This document shows positions 20,639-32,565 of a stretch of 64,000 nt of DNA, piece by piece. The position numbers and the translations under genes were made by a program. The notes beneath the pieces were generated by a model. It did not search any database, was not told the origin of the DNA, and saw only the letters and a program-made list of their open reading frames with translations. The number at the start of each line of letters is the position of its first letter. Positions within the stretch are counted from its first letter, which is position 1. The DNA is taken from NCBI GenBank assembly GCA_021234155.1, contig JAJEKV010000059.1, positions 6,909,321-6,973,320 of the forward strand, read 5' to 3'. This stretch comes from Isoetes taiwanensis. Taxonomy: Eukaryota; Streptophyta; Lycopodiopsida; Isoetales; Isoetaceae.

Positions 20639-23468
20639 CTAGCCAAAGATCAGGATCACTTGGATTTCTCCTCCACCTCTTTGTCCAACAATCAATATCT
20701 TTTTATCGGTGACATTACTCAACCGATGTCTTTGGACACCACCATTCCACGCGCACCTTATTGAAGTTAACATCACCTTCTTCTTTGCAAATATCCGAGA
20801 TAGTCCATCCCCAACCACTTTGGATAGGTCTCTAGATCTATTTGGTTTTACTACTACAAATTGGTTGCACTCCACGTCGAGAGAAGGTTCATAAGAATCC
20901 ATGCCTAGATATTTTGGCCTATCCTTCTTAGGACCAACATAGTGTTTATCAGATTGAGGAGGAGCATATGCCTTCACAATGCTACTAATGGTACCATCAT
21001 CTTCGTCAGCACCCAGCTAATGTTTTCCACTTACTTTTAGGGAACCACCCTTCTTTCAGCTCTTCATGAGGATGTGTCTACCTCATCCAACAAGTTGATC
21101 ACCTTCTTCCAATAATCTATCAATGCACGATTAGTGTCATCTGAATTAGTTTGCCAATGCTTGATGTAGTCATTGATGCCATCCTTAGTCAATCCCAATT
21201 GCTTGACTTCTTCATTGGTTTTAGAGCTTTTGGTTGACTGGGAGGTATCATAGGCTTGCCATTTGCATCCCCGCGCCCAAATTTCTGCCCCACCTCTCCA
21301 CTTCTCCCTGAAGGTCTCATTTTCCATTGCATGATTGGAATCCCTTCTCTCACCCAAAAAGTGAATTGAAGAGGTCTAGAATGACCTTCCATGTCGAGAG
21401 CATAACCATCCACAAAACTCTTCCAATCAGGCACTTCTTCTATGATAGATCCTATAGGAGATGGATTTGTACATCCATGAAATATTTCCAATAGCACGGG
21501 AAAGTTGGTAATCGCCTACATTGTCTCAATACATGACTATAATTTCCAAACAATGCATCCACATCCTCATGAGTATGTCCGGGCATTAGGACCCCAAATT
21601 GACTCTTTCAAAAACACCCACAGCTGTTAAGTAGGATAGGAAAGAAAACATCCACTGTTCTTATTTTGACCAAAGACAATTATCTAGTTGCAAGAGGAGC
21701 TTTTAGCAGATCTCGAGGTTTAGCACGAGATGTTGAAGCTCCAACATGTTCATTAGGTCCATTCCTCCTAAATCTTGCCTTGCTAAACTTTTCAATACTA
21801 TTAGGGGTTCCATCCAACAATGCTCTATGTAGTGCACGGCTAGTCTGTAGGATCACTGTAGGTGACCATTGTAACCCTTCTCATAGTTTCTTAAACACCT
21901 CATGATACTCCCAATGTGAAAATCTGGACCATCACTCCACAACTCTAAACCGAAATGGCCATAATAGGTCCGAGGCTGCCCATGCAATATTGCCTGGTCA
22001 TTGAAATCTGCAAAGGGTATGATCTTCCACATGACTTAGGAATGTACTTGAATTGTGGAAGACAAGTCTTACGTTGGTCCATTTTATCATGTATAATACA
22101 TAGATAGTTATTAGGTTCCATTGTAGATAAGGTCCTCCACATCCAATAAGTTGATCTACATGATAGTTGATCTGTCATATGGTCCTTCATATGACCCTTA
22201 TATCTTTGCCCTTAGACTTGGTTGCACGGTCTTATCTAGTGTCTCCTTGACTTGGCACATAAATTGCACTTGGCAAAGTTGTTTGAAGTTATGGTCACAT
22301 GCTTGAAATGCCTATTCCATAGCCTACTAAAACTGGGCTGGGATATAGAGGCCACCCAAGTTCAGAAGCAATGCATTTATTTCCTCTAATATGCTCTTCC
22401 GGGTACAATGGGATGGCAATCTCTTTTCAACGATAACTCTACCCTGTTCATCCTTCTTACTCTTATGTGGCATGTTTTACGCATTGAAATCCACATATCT
22501 TTCAAATATTTCCTTTGCAGCTATAGTTCTTGAGGTAGGCCTTACTGGGCCGGTGTTCCCATGCAATGCAATTTTACTACCATTTTCATGTCTCTTTGCC
22601 GGTTATTGCCAAGAAGAGGTTGGAATTCCATGTATAGCCATCCATGCTTTTGAACATATCCACTTTCCATTCAATGGGAATCTTTTCTTCTTTGATCTTT
22701 CATCCCGAATTGCATAGCCAAATATGGTGTACATGAAATTCCTCCTGCTATCACACTTATGTTCCTCGATATGTAGCTCTTGCTGCCACCATCTCCTCTA
22801 TTGTGAACATTCTAATACGGGGAGGCCCAACAACATTCACTTCCTCTAACCCGCATCGGGGCTTCAGGAGAACAATCATAATCGACTTACATCTTTTGGT
22901 GGGATAATGTTTGAAAGTTGGAAGTGGCCTCTTGCTACACTGTGTGAACATTATTGACAATGGTTCTACATCTATAGGAAACGTGTAGTTCCCCTCGGTT
23001 GAATACTGTCCCTAGGCCATGCAACAATAGTTGGAACCTCTAGTTGCTTTCACACAAGCTAGGCATTCTTGTTTGCTGAACCCTTTTCCTTCCAATTGTC
23101 ATATAATTTTGAGATTGCCACACCTTTGTCCTCCCCTAATCTTTCATCATTCACTTTGCATTGATAGGATCTGCTAGAACAATAATCCCTTCTCCCCTCG
23201 CCTCTCTGTTGCATGCCTGCAGGATCTTGACCTTTTTGTTTTTCCAATCGACCCGAGTATAAAGTACAATTTCCTTTTCTGTGGCATCATCCTTTTCATT
23301 TGAGGTCTTTTCCTTTCCTTTGCCATCATCTTTGTCATCTTCATCCTTTTCATTTACGGTCTTTTCCTTTCCTTTCCCATCATCTTTGTCATCTTCATTA
23401 GTTGGGGATTTTTCTTTGCCTTGATCACCATCATTGGGGCCTTGGGGATTTAGAATTTTGCACGCCAT
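20639..23468 (-). pseudogene. Decayed minus-strand ORF set, transposase-like, unidentified
   Basis: A likely N-terminus is the ATG at 23468 (MACKILNPQGPNDGDQGKEK). It leads into an acidic/basic low-complexity linker with repeats of DDKDDGKGKEKT, then IVLYTRVDWKNKKVKILQA. Further blocks in shifting frames follow: PLPTFKHYPTKRCKSIMIVL at about 22890; FKYIPKSCGRSYPLQIS near 22050 after NYLCIIHDKMDQRKTCLP; VPDWKSFVDGYALDMEGHSR near 21420; and SYEPSLDVECNQFVVVK near 20880. The IHDKMD segment reminds me of large uncharacterised transposase-like proteins in plants, but I cannot name the family. Stops and frameshifts make it dead. It is divergently placed to the plus-strand gene that follows. Confidence 0.4.
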
Positions 23469-23479
23469 TGACCTAAAAT

Positions 23480-23900
23480 GAATAAAACCTATAGTAAGTT
23501 AGCATATCCAAATAACATCTCCCTAACATGTTCTTAAATGAAAGTTAACCTTAATAATAACCTTAATAACCTATAATAACTTAATCTATAATAATAATAA
23601 GTTAACTCATAATATATTAACTTATAATAACCTTAAATGTTGTAACCTTAAAACAACTTTAAGGCTTTTAGGTTAGCACTTTTAAGGTTAGAAGTTTTAA
23701 GGTTAAAACTTCTAACCTTCAATAAATATAACCTTAGCCTAAAACTTCTAAAACTTAAAACTTCTAAATTCAAATTCATAAACTTTTAAACTTATAACCT
23801 TATTTATGAACTTAAAAATATTAACCTTAACTAATAACCTTAACTTATAAACCTTAAAACTATTAACCTTAAATCTTATAACTTATATAACCCTTGCAAT
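23480..23900. repeat. AT-rich spacer of AACCTTAA-type words between divergent ORFs
   Basis: About 400 bases consist of interspersed words AACCTTAA, TAACCTT, TTAAAACT and TAATAATAA, largely without G. It separates a minus-strand start at 23468 from plus-strand transcribed-looking sequence after 23900. It could be a bidirectional promoter region. The words resemble telomere-like motifs only loosely and are not regular. Confidence 0.5.
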
Positions 23901-23999
23901 AAATGTTCAAAGCCGATTATTATGGCGGTGATGCATTTAAATTTTTAAAGCAGTTATTATTTCCAGTTTACAATCCCTTTCCAACTTTTCCAGCTTTTC

Positions 24000-24200
24000 T
24001 GTCTCTCTTTCGAACTTCAAACTCTGGTGCACTTTCGAACTCTGGTGTCTCTGCTCGCTTTCAAACTCTGGTGTCTCTGCTCGCTTCAATATCTGTGGCG
24101 CTTCAATATCTGTGGCGCTTCAATCTCTGTGGTTTTTTCTCGGCTTCAATATCTGTGGCGCTTCAATCTGCTTCAATCTCGACTCAATCTCGGCTTCTAT
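24000..24200. repeat. 17 bp and 29 bp minisatellites
   Basis: Units of AACTCTGGTGTCTCTGCTCG recur at about 24033-24085. GCTTCAATATCTGTGGC then repeats from 24083 at a 17-base period, with degenerate copies to about 24170. Any reading frame here is repeat-derived. Confidence 0.75.
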
Positions 24201-24468
24201 ATGCTTTAAACTCGGCTTTTCGAGCTTTTCGGCTTCTACAATCATCTGCTTTAGAGTTTTCGGCTCAAAGGTGTTTTCGGCTCTAAGGTTTGTAGGCAGA
24301 ATTCTCCAAGGTTTTTCGGCTCTGTACAATCTCTCTGACTTTGAATAACTTTGGTTTTTTGTGTTAAAATTTGCTTTCGGCTTCTATTTTGCTATTACTT
24401 TGGTTTTCGATCTTTTGGTTTTTATTTCGAAGTCAAAGGCTCAATTTCAGTCTGAGAACACAAATAGG

Positions 24469-25224
24469 TTAGTATCTCTCATTCTTTACATAAAGTAGTT
24501 ATTTTCTAAAGCATGTTATTTACTTTTACATGCATCGGTATATTTACCACGATTAATTTAATCGGGTTAATGGAGTTACTTTTACATGAATCAGAATATC
24601 CTGCTCTATGATCTTGTTCTGTGATCTTGCCTATATGATCTGCTCTTATTCTATTTCACTAGCTCTTCCTCTATCTGTTCTAATTAATGATCTAAAATAA
24701 TGAAGTTATTCTATTTCACTAGCTCTTCCTCTATCTGTTCTAATTAATGATCTGAAATAATGAAGTAAATAATGATCATAGATCATATCTGCTCTATGAT
24801 CTTGCTCTATGATCTATGATCTATGATCATAGATCTTCACTAGCTCTTCCTCTATCTGCTCTAAATAATGAACTAAAACAATGAACTAAACAATGAACTA
24901 ATACTGGCTTTATATTTTGAATTACGCATTACGCATTACGCATTATGCATTTTGTTAGAATAATATGTTGGAATGGGAGAAATCGCGCTTTGGCGCATTT
25001 CTATTTTGGGTTACGTTTTTCCACTAGGTTAATCAAAGCGCGCCAGGCGCGTTTTTAGTTTGGCATTTCAATTTCATACGGCTCTATACAAATCGTGCCA
25101 GGCGCGTGTGAAATAGATCTGTGAAAAACACAAAGCGCGCCTTGCGCGTTTTGAATTATGTATGTTCATAATCGTTTTATGGGGAGAGTAATATATCATT
25201 TGCTAATTACTTTCTCTCGTTCTA
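24469..25224 (+). other. Putative intron with tandem repeats and GCGCC palindromes
   Basis: It starts at a GTTAGTATCTC donor-like site after CACAAATAG and ends at TTTCTCTCGTTCTAG just before TGCCATGG. Inside is a 60 bp tandem duplication (24647-24706 and 24707-24766, both with CACTAGCTCTTCCTCTATCT). It also has GATCTATGATC-rich DNA, ACGCATT triplets at 24927, and four copies of the GC palindrome (24985, 25031, 25090, 25131). The intron call is inference from splice-like borders. Confidence 0.35.
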
Positions 25225-28053
25225 GTGCCATGGATTTTCCTTATGCATGGACCTTTGGTTGGTTCAAAAATACCTTTGGCTGGTTCTAGTTCCCCGGGCG
25301 ACCATCAACTCGGACCATGTACAAGATATTACTTGAGTGTCTTTGTTCAAAAGCGTTCAAAGAGAGTTGGAGAATCCATTAGACGATCCATATCGGGGGC
25401 CATGGGTACACTTCCATCGCATCTATGGACATATCGGACTCCTCATGCTCTTAGTACGGCTCATGCCAACAAATAAGTACAAGGATTTGATTTATAGTAT
25501 CGGGGATCGATACAACACTCTGGTTTGGAGACTCGACATCCTTGGGGGAAGATGAGGATCTGTCATATCGGGGGTGGTTCAGGTGGGACTTTTTGCGTGA
25601 TTGGGCAGATGAAGTGGGCCTGTGTGACATATTGTAGAGATAGAAAGAATTCGCGCCTGGCGCATTTTTGCAGAAGAAGAAATGTACATAACTTTTTTGG
25701 AATATGAATACAAACGCTACTGGCGCAATTTGCACTATACTTTTACGTCATTAGTTTATTATTATTTTTTTTTAGGCAATGTCGAAAACATTGAATCATG
25801 TGATGCCCTCAACAAGTATGACCAACCCCAAGAAACTACATATTTTCATTAATGTGTAGTTTCATGGGGTTGATAAGACTAGCTAAAGACCATCAAAGAA
25901 TTCAAAGTTCACAACATCACGCAGATGATATGATATATTCTTTTTTCTTTAATATCCAAATATACATACCTTTTTCGGACGTTACATTTGGCCATGCTAC
26001 AAATGTGCCCACACTTTCACCAACCGTATCGCCACTTAGGGATGTCTTCTTGGAAGAGCCTCATCTTCATAATTGCAGTTTATAATGGAAATCTTCATGT
26101 AAACTGTTTCCCAAGAGGAACACCATGACACATAGAATTTGGATTCAGGATCTTCGATTTTACATAAGCCTACTCGGCGCTTCAGTTTTTGTTAAAAGAT
26201 AGCATTCTTCTCCGAATACCGATAAAGAACCGAATTTATTGGAAAAAAATAGAGGACGAAAAATAGAGAACAAGAGAATGCATTGAATGGAATCACACTC
26301 ACCATAGTTCAGTGAGACATCGAATGGGATTGAAGGCGGCTCGATCGAATGGGATTGTAGGCGCTCTACGATAGAAGATTGTTCTTGGGCGCTCTGATAG
26401 TAGGAATGATCTTGGGCGCTCGATAGTAGGTGGCCGATTAGGTGGTAGTAGATTGCCACATATCGTTTCTTGAAATTAATAATTAATGGTTCTTGAAATT
26501 GCACTAAAAAAGAAAAAACACAATTTTAAATTTGTAAATGGCGGGGGGCGTTAATTAAAGGCGGTATAAATTTAAAAGGACGCAATTTGAATTCACGGTT
26601 TTAAATCGGCGACGCCAAGATTATGAACGCATACATATAAGTTTAAACCAAAATCCCATCTCATACTATCCGCGACTTGCGGTTCAATGGCGTCTACGAG
26701 GATCGGCGGCGGTGACGAGGCGCCTGGTAGAGGTGGGCGACACCAAAGCACAAATCCCATGCACGGAGGGCTGAACAAGTAAAAAGCACAAATCCAAAAA
26801 GCGCCTCGTAATTGATACATTTTTGTTTCGTAATTGATCTCTGTGTCCCTTTTTTTTGTTAGGGTTTTAGGATGTTTTTTCGTAATAATATAGTTATTAT
26901 CCAATAAGAAGCACGTGTCCTCTAATGTTTGAGTTCATATGTCCCAAAATGTATGGAAACAAATGCTTAATGTGTACTTTAATCTTTGTATGTCTTTGCT
27001 TGAAGCTTGTATACTTAGCTGAACAAGATTCAGTAGCTAGTTGTGTTTTTATAGTTAGTTGTGTCCTCGATGAAGATTCAACTCTTTAAGTTGCATTTTA
27101 TAGTTAGTTGTGTCCCGAGCATTTTGATTCGGACAAAACGCCCCGGCGCAGATTTAATTAGGCATTACATTAGTTTCTTTATCTTTCAGGTCACTTCTAA
27201 AACGCGCCAAGTGCCAGCGTATTTGTTGCATTTTGTTGGGACAAAACCGCCCCCTGACCCCAATAAACTAAATGAACTTCTTTGTGTATTCATTTTCAAA
27301 TCGTCGCGCCAAACGCAGCGTTTTTGTTGTATATGTGTCGACAGACATTTATCGAGCATAAAAGATTAACCCATGTCTTTGTAATTTCGGGATCACAAAG
27401 GACAATCAAAAGAGGGAGGACCAAGCAAGGCGAGACCTCTGACCCGAGAAAAAGCAAAGGGATGTAAGAAGATGTTATTCTTATTATACGGACTGCGGCA
27501 TGTATTGACGTTAGAAGATACATCCGGAATAATAAAGGCTCGGGTAGAACCTCCATGTCCGGAAGAAGATCTTATAGAGGGGCCGAGAATGGTATGTGGA
27601 GATATTCAAAGCGGTGGGAAGACGGACCTCATATTCATGTCAAGGTTAAGAGAGACTGATCAAATGAAGAAGCGGGGGAATTCTTATTATATGTGAAGTA
27701 TGGGACGATTCTTTACGTTGCATTGCTAGTTGAAGTGGGCCAAAAACATAAGAAAAGCCTAAAGAAGATCAATCGACGCAAAGGCGAGCTCTTTTAAAGA
27801 GATCGCTTTAAGATCGTGACGACATGGCCGATAACCTCTTCAAATTTATGGATAAGGTTGGCGAGCCATTGACTCCTAGAAGAATATGCGAGGGCTTTAC
27901 GGTTGTTCGACGAGCCATTAGCACGAGGCCCTCGGGCGGTGTCTACTTACGTGAGTGAAGGACAAGGAAGAAGCTAGCTCTAGAGGCGAGGTGGAAACTA
28001 CGGCGATGGCCGGGCCTTACAAGTGGCGATGACAAGGCCGGCAGGTTGAGGCA
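25225..28053 (+). pseudogene. 5' part of a decayed multi-exon gene, unidentified
   Basis: A start at 25229 opens MDFPYAWTFGWFKNTFGWF. Later islands are SYRGWFRWDFLRDWADEVG near 25570 and MSKTLNHVMPSTSMTNPKKL at 25779. Further islands are DLIFMSRLRETDQMKKRG near 27630 and MADNLFKFMDKVGEPLTPRR from 27823. Acceptor-like sites precede two of them (25778, 27189). Islands are separated by stops, frameshifts and AT-rich DNA with GC palindromes. I recognise no domain here. It is treated as one gene with the next two entries because all lie on the same strand and share the same interspersed palindrome. Confidence 0.3.
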
Positions 28054-28521
28054 ATGAGCAAACCGAAGAAATATGCCGACAAGTATCCATTGGGCCTCAC
28101 TTTACACATCCAAATAACGTGGGCCGGGCTTTGGGGTCCACTAAAGCTATTTATATCGCCAGAAGGTATGACAAGCAAAGACTCCTTGGAGATATTGAAC
28201 AAAGATGATCGAAAATTTCCAGGCAAAGGTGCCAATGCCCGCAGAGATGTAGTGCCTTACGATACGAACAAAAAGGTAATCATCCGGAGCAAGTTGGAGG
28301 ACTTCATCGAGAACCCGGACATACATTTTATGATAATAGATGGCCGGCATTCAATAGAGGCCCGGAAGATTCTCATCAAGAAGGCGCACGATACCGGGAA
28401 TCGGTTGTTCTATAAGTCGATCACGAAACCGCCGGTTCGGCGGGTCAACAACACTGCCGAACTAGCCGAAATAAAGCGACTCCTAAATGACATGGGAAAA
28501 ACTTTCCTATACAAAAGGTAA
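28054..28521 (+). pseudogene. ParB-like fragment (155 codons open) of the same decayed gene
   Basis: An open stretch with good protein-like composition runs from MSKPKKYADKYPLGL to GKTFLYKR. It contains VVPYDTNKKVIIRSKLEDF and then FMIIDGRHSIEARKILI. An I-x-DG-[RQ]H(S/R)-x-EA element is the signature of ParB/sulfiredoxin-like folds, in which the box-II-type loop binds nucleotide. Bacterial ParB uses it in DNA partition; the role in plants is unknown to me. The open frame ends at a GTAATTCTC donor-like site at 28520, followed by about 380 bases of non-coding palindrome-rich DNA ending CCCTATATAG. It is the longest clean open frame of this gene. The family call is from one motif. Confidence 0.4.
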
Positions 28522-28903
28522 TTCTCTTCCCACAATTTTTTTCAGATATTAAATCGCTGGCCAAGCGCGATTTCATAGTAGAAGGCAATGGGTTCTGGGA
28601 TGGTAGGCGTTTCCCGTCAAATAAGCAAATCGGCGCTGGCTGGCGATTTTATATTAGAATACAAGTTGAGCCCACGCGCAATTTGTATTCTAATATGAAA
28701 GCGCTGGCGATTTGCTTATACGACTAGAACCATCTACTATTTCAAAAACCCTTTGCTATTTAGCGAAGGCAAATCGGCGCTGGCGCTAATTTGCCTTCTA
28801 ATATGAAATCGCGGCGTGGTGGCGATTATAAACTAGAAGGATTGTTTGAATTCCGCGATTATAAAGCTAATGAAGTTATTCCTTGCGGTCCCTATATAGA
28901 AAC
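28521..28903 (+). other. Putative intron packed with GC palindromes
   Basis: Between a GTAATTC donor-like start and a TATATAG end, about six copies of a motif of the type AAATCGGCGCTGGCGATTT occur. Examples lie at about 28563, 28628, 28673, 28708, 28769 and 28806. The coding islands on either side are on the same strand. The motif is described among the findings. Confidence 0.4.
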
Positions 28904-30820
28904 AACCGGCATGCTTTCGGAACCGATGGATTGAATATGGGAAGCCAATGCCTACCAGGCAGGGCCAGTCCAAAAGCTGAACTCAAGTTCTTTGGAAAGG
29001 ACACTTAGTCGGACTATAATACGAGGACAAGACCAAGAGCACCGGATCAAAGAAAAAAAAAAGGAGATGAAAAGGGTGATCTTTGCCAAAGAACCAAGCG
29101 TGCCCAAGGATGCGCAAGATAGTTTTTGCTTCAGATCCCGTGATGGGAGAAATGGAATGAATTCTGGGGCGCCCTCACGTGGAGAAGAAGTTGCCGATTC
29201 ACAAGGAAGATTTCCTCTGTTGAACATCAATTTTTGATATCCATATAAATGAGAGATGAGGAAGGCCGAGGGGATTGGAAGATCAAGAACTCATCTCGGT
29301 CCGGATAGGTTAATCGAGAAAGGAAATCCTTTACAAGAAAAACCTCATCAACAAAGGCTATGGAATCCTTTGAAGATGCATGCGACGAGTGAAGAATATT
29401 AGAGTGCTCAAGAAGGCGGTTGGTGAGGAATTGCAAAGGCTTACATCGAGTGGTCGTTGTCGGAGTTAGGACTAATGCAAAAGTATAACGTCTCCAACGG
29501 CGACCTAAAGAAGTATGTATTTTGGTCCAAGGACTTTGTCAAGCGACAAAAAGTTGAAGAACGTTGCAAAGATCGATGGGCTTCACACAAAAGTTGCATC
29601 CGACTTGAAGCGAAAAGTCGTGTTGGTGAAGCCAGACCCGGGAGGCGGAATCCACATTTTTATCAAGTGTCCCTTTGGTTTCAAGTGTGCCTTGCCGAAG
29701 TGGGTGAAGGTCCTCATGATATCACACTCTTCGTGCTTGATAGTCGAGGCCAAATGGTCACTTGAAGACTATAATCGTTCTTCAACATATTTGGTTGGTT
29801 ACAACGTAAAATGCATTACACAATCGTCACTATATGTCCCTCAGACATGTCCTATGCATATGCTCTAAGTGCTGCAAATGACTTAGAATGCGTGAAAGTC
29901 ATCACGACAGCGATCCTCATAGATGAAACCAAGGACGGTGACTTCAAAAGACGACAAGTAAAATTTCTCATGTGCTTATTATTATGATAGCCATTATGGA
30001 TGATAAGGAATATGAAAGGCTTAAGGGAAAAGCGGATGGAGAGAAACTAGCATGGCGGTGCTATCGGTTAGATGAATGCATCTATGAAAACGTCTTCTAT
30101 CCGGAGCAAGAAGACAAGGGGAAGGCTGTCAAGATCGTGGGAAGAGTTAGAAGAGGAAGAGGAGGATGAGAAAGAAAACGAGGGACGACCCGGTTCTTGT
30201 GGGCCACATTAAGTATGAGCTCCTAACTTCACATAAGGGGAAGCTAAACAAAAAGCGGGTTCTCTATGGACCTTTCCGGTATCTCATTGAAGCATTTTGT
30301 CCATTGGGAACAACTTCTTTGGGAACTTCACGTTGGAGGTTACATCGGTAGAGAAGCTTTGAAGTTAGCAAGGAAATGCAGGCGTCGTCTCCGATGATCG
30401 AGCGAAAGTTTTTGGACCTCTTCTTTGAGAAAGTACTAGAGGAAGCCCCTAGGGGACCAATCGGCGATTCACAAAAAAACAAAGCTTCTAGCTCTAAGGG
30501 CGAAATACCTTCAGATTTGCTTAAGGAGCGGGAGATTCTGAGGCGGGCATTGCTTGGCTCCAACATCATGGATGACATGGACGGCGGGCGGATCTCTCAA
30601 GTACCTATAGACATGCTGTGAACATCCTTGGTCCACGAAAATATAGACCAGGATGACAATGCCAAGGATGATGATAATAACAATAATGATGATGAAGCAG
30701 ACTCCAAATCTGATAACACTAGCCAGGTTAGCGTAAAGAGTAATGAACTATCAAGCGTAGTTCACACCTTTGTCAGATCTCAAGCCCGATCTGGTTGGTG
30801 TGGTTGGTGCTTCTAGCGGG
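28904..30820 (+). pseudogene. Middle part of the decayed gene, unidentified
   Basis: Coding islands in changing frames include GGGIHIFIKCPFGFKCALPK at about 29640 and MSYAYALSAANDLECVK at 29844, which continues through TTAILIDETKDGDFKRRQ. Others are MDDKEYERLKGKADGEKL at 29996, KFLDLFFEKVLEEAPRGPIG at about 30410, and DDNAKDDDNNNNDDEADSKS at about 30650, an acidic linker typical of nuclear proteins. No catalytic motif is recognised. A frame break near 30805 would extend GWCGWC into another frame. Confidence 0.3.
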
Positions 30821-31084
30821 CACGGAGGCAACTCGGAATGAAGATGCAAGGGATGAAGAGAACACGGGGAATGATGAAGGCGAAAGGTATCGTGACAATG
30901 TTCCTTTTTTTGATATCCATGCATTTTAAAACTAGAAGCATATAGAAATCGCGCTTTGGGCGCGATCGAGTTTCCTAGAGCATACTTTTGAATTATGTTG
31001 ACATGCATCATTAATGAAATCGGCGCTGGGTTTTTGTTTTCCATTTCTTTCATCTCATACGTTATTGTTCTCCTTGCGAAATGA

Positions 31085-31745
31085 TTTGGCTTCCCAAAAG
31101 TCTTGGTCTTTGATTTGAATGGTGTGCTATGTAGAACATTACCTAAAGCCCGGTTTGAAAAGTCATGGTATCGCGCCCAACAACCATTTGAGACCGCGTA
31201 CCAAATATGTTTACCAGCGCCCTTATCCGAAGGAGATGTTGGACCAGGCCTTGATCTGTTTTCGTTGTGCAATTTGGTCATCCATGGAGCTTAGAAATAT
31301 ACAGGGATGTTTTGAAAGTAGTGCACTCGAGCTAAATAGAAATTGGGCGTCCATCGGGATCAAAGCAAATGTGCTTCATTCACAAACCCTAAAGAACCGA
31401 AGGGGTAAAAGATATTTGTGAAATGCTTGCGCAACATGATGGATGCCCTAGGTGTTGAGGATAAGGAAGGCATAATCATTGTGGATGATGGCGCTCTAAA
31501 GTGTTGCTTCAATCGATCCAGTCATTGAATCCGCCACCCTATCATCCTCAAGATTTTGACAAAGATGACTTCTGCCCGCTTTGTTAGTGTCACGCAGGAA
31601 ATAGCTTCGGAAAAGCGCGGTCGAAGAGATACAAACACTATACATAACTTGATCGGACGGGAAATTGATGTGGGGACCTTGAGAAAATCGTTCTAGAAAG
31701 GGAACTTTTTGATATATATGTATACAGGGAAATACACTTTCCAAA
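31085..31745 (+). pseudogene. NIF/FCP1-like phosphatase (HAD) fragment
   Basis: At about 31103 the translation gives LVFDLNGVLCRTLP. It resembles the first motif of NLI-interacting-factor/FCP1-like HAD phosphatases, where plant members often have LDLNG in place of the catalytic DxDGT. Further on in another frame, YVYQRPYPKEMLDQALICF and then RCAIWSSMELRNI match the usual RPF..FL......F.V.IWSS spacing. IVDDGAL with NPPPYHPQDFDKDD at about 31480-31570 matches the late DDSP and PYH segments. Position and order fit well. If active, such domains remove phosphate from proteins such as RNA polymerase II; here frameshifts preclude that. The second aspartate of the first motif is replaced by N, as in many plant pseudo-members. 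Confidence 0.45.
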
Positions 31746-32565
31746 ACGTTTTGAATATGAAATATACTTTATACGAAAAGGTTTTGAATATATATTGTGT
31801 TCTTTTATCAGCATTATTGGTTACGTATGCGTATTGTTTTTTTATATTATGTATACGTTTGCTATACTTGCAATAATTTGTATGTATATCATCAATAATT
31901 TAGGTGTGTATAAATAGGTATGCATGAAATTGTACTGAATGAAGCCGGTCTCGCCTTCTCCTTGTTATTATGGCACATTCTATTACCGCAAGATGAACCA
32001 TGCGGACCTCTGCTGCCGGTGCCGCGAAACTAGAAATAGAACTTGAGGACTGGGCTTGATGTCGTTGCTATGAATCTGTCCGCTTCTATCCTGATCCCTT
32101 TGATGTTGTAATCCATCTTATATGGAATCGAGCATGGTTTGTTCATGATCGGCGGGATCTAAGGGACCGCTGCGGCCGCTGAGGACGATGAATCGATTAG
32201 TTTTGTAGTTTATGTTCTAGTATAATCGTCATTTATGCCAAGCAAATCGCGCCTTGCCGAGCGATTTGAACCACGAAAAAATCTCTGTTTTGTAGCAACT
32301 TGCTTGTTGTTATTTACTCGTAAAGCATTACAATTTCAATGTTTAGAATTCGATTTGTCGTCCGTGAATAATGCGAATTAATAGGCAATTTCACCTTTTT
32401 CAAGCGCCTACATTCTCGTCATAATATGGGTCATTTGCATCGAATATTTGAATGCCTTTGCATTTTCACATAAAATGCATATTCCCAGCCCGAAAATGAA
32501 CACAGTGCAAAAGTGTGGTTAATTCAATATAATGGTCAATCAAAAGCTTATACGGCGCGATTTTG
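31746..32565. other. Spacer with scattered GC palindromes, no gene seen
   Basis: AT-rich DNA with palindrome copies at about 32243 (AAATCGCGCCTTGCCGAGCG) and 32556. No coding island is convincing. Confidence 0.3.

Noticed and set aside
23480-23900. Interstitial telomere repeat
   Set aside because: AACCTTAA words are irregular and do not match the plant telomere unit.
28054-28521. Bacterial ParB gene and hence bacterial contamination
   Set aside because: The surroundings are AT-rich plant repeats, there is a splice-like border at the end and there are no bacterial neighbours. Only a motif-level resemblance exists.
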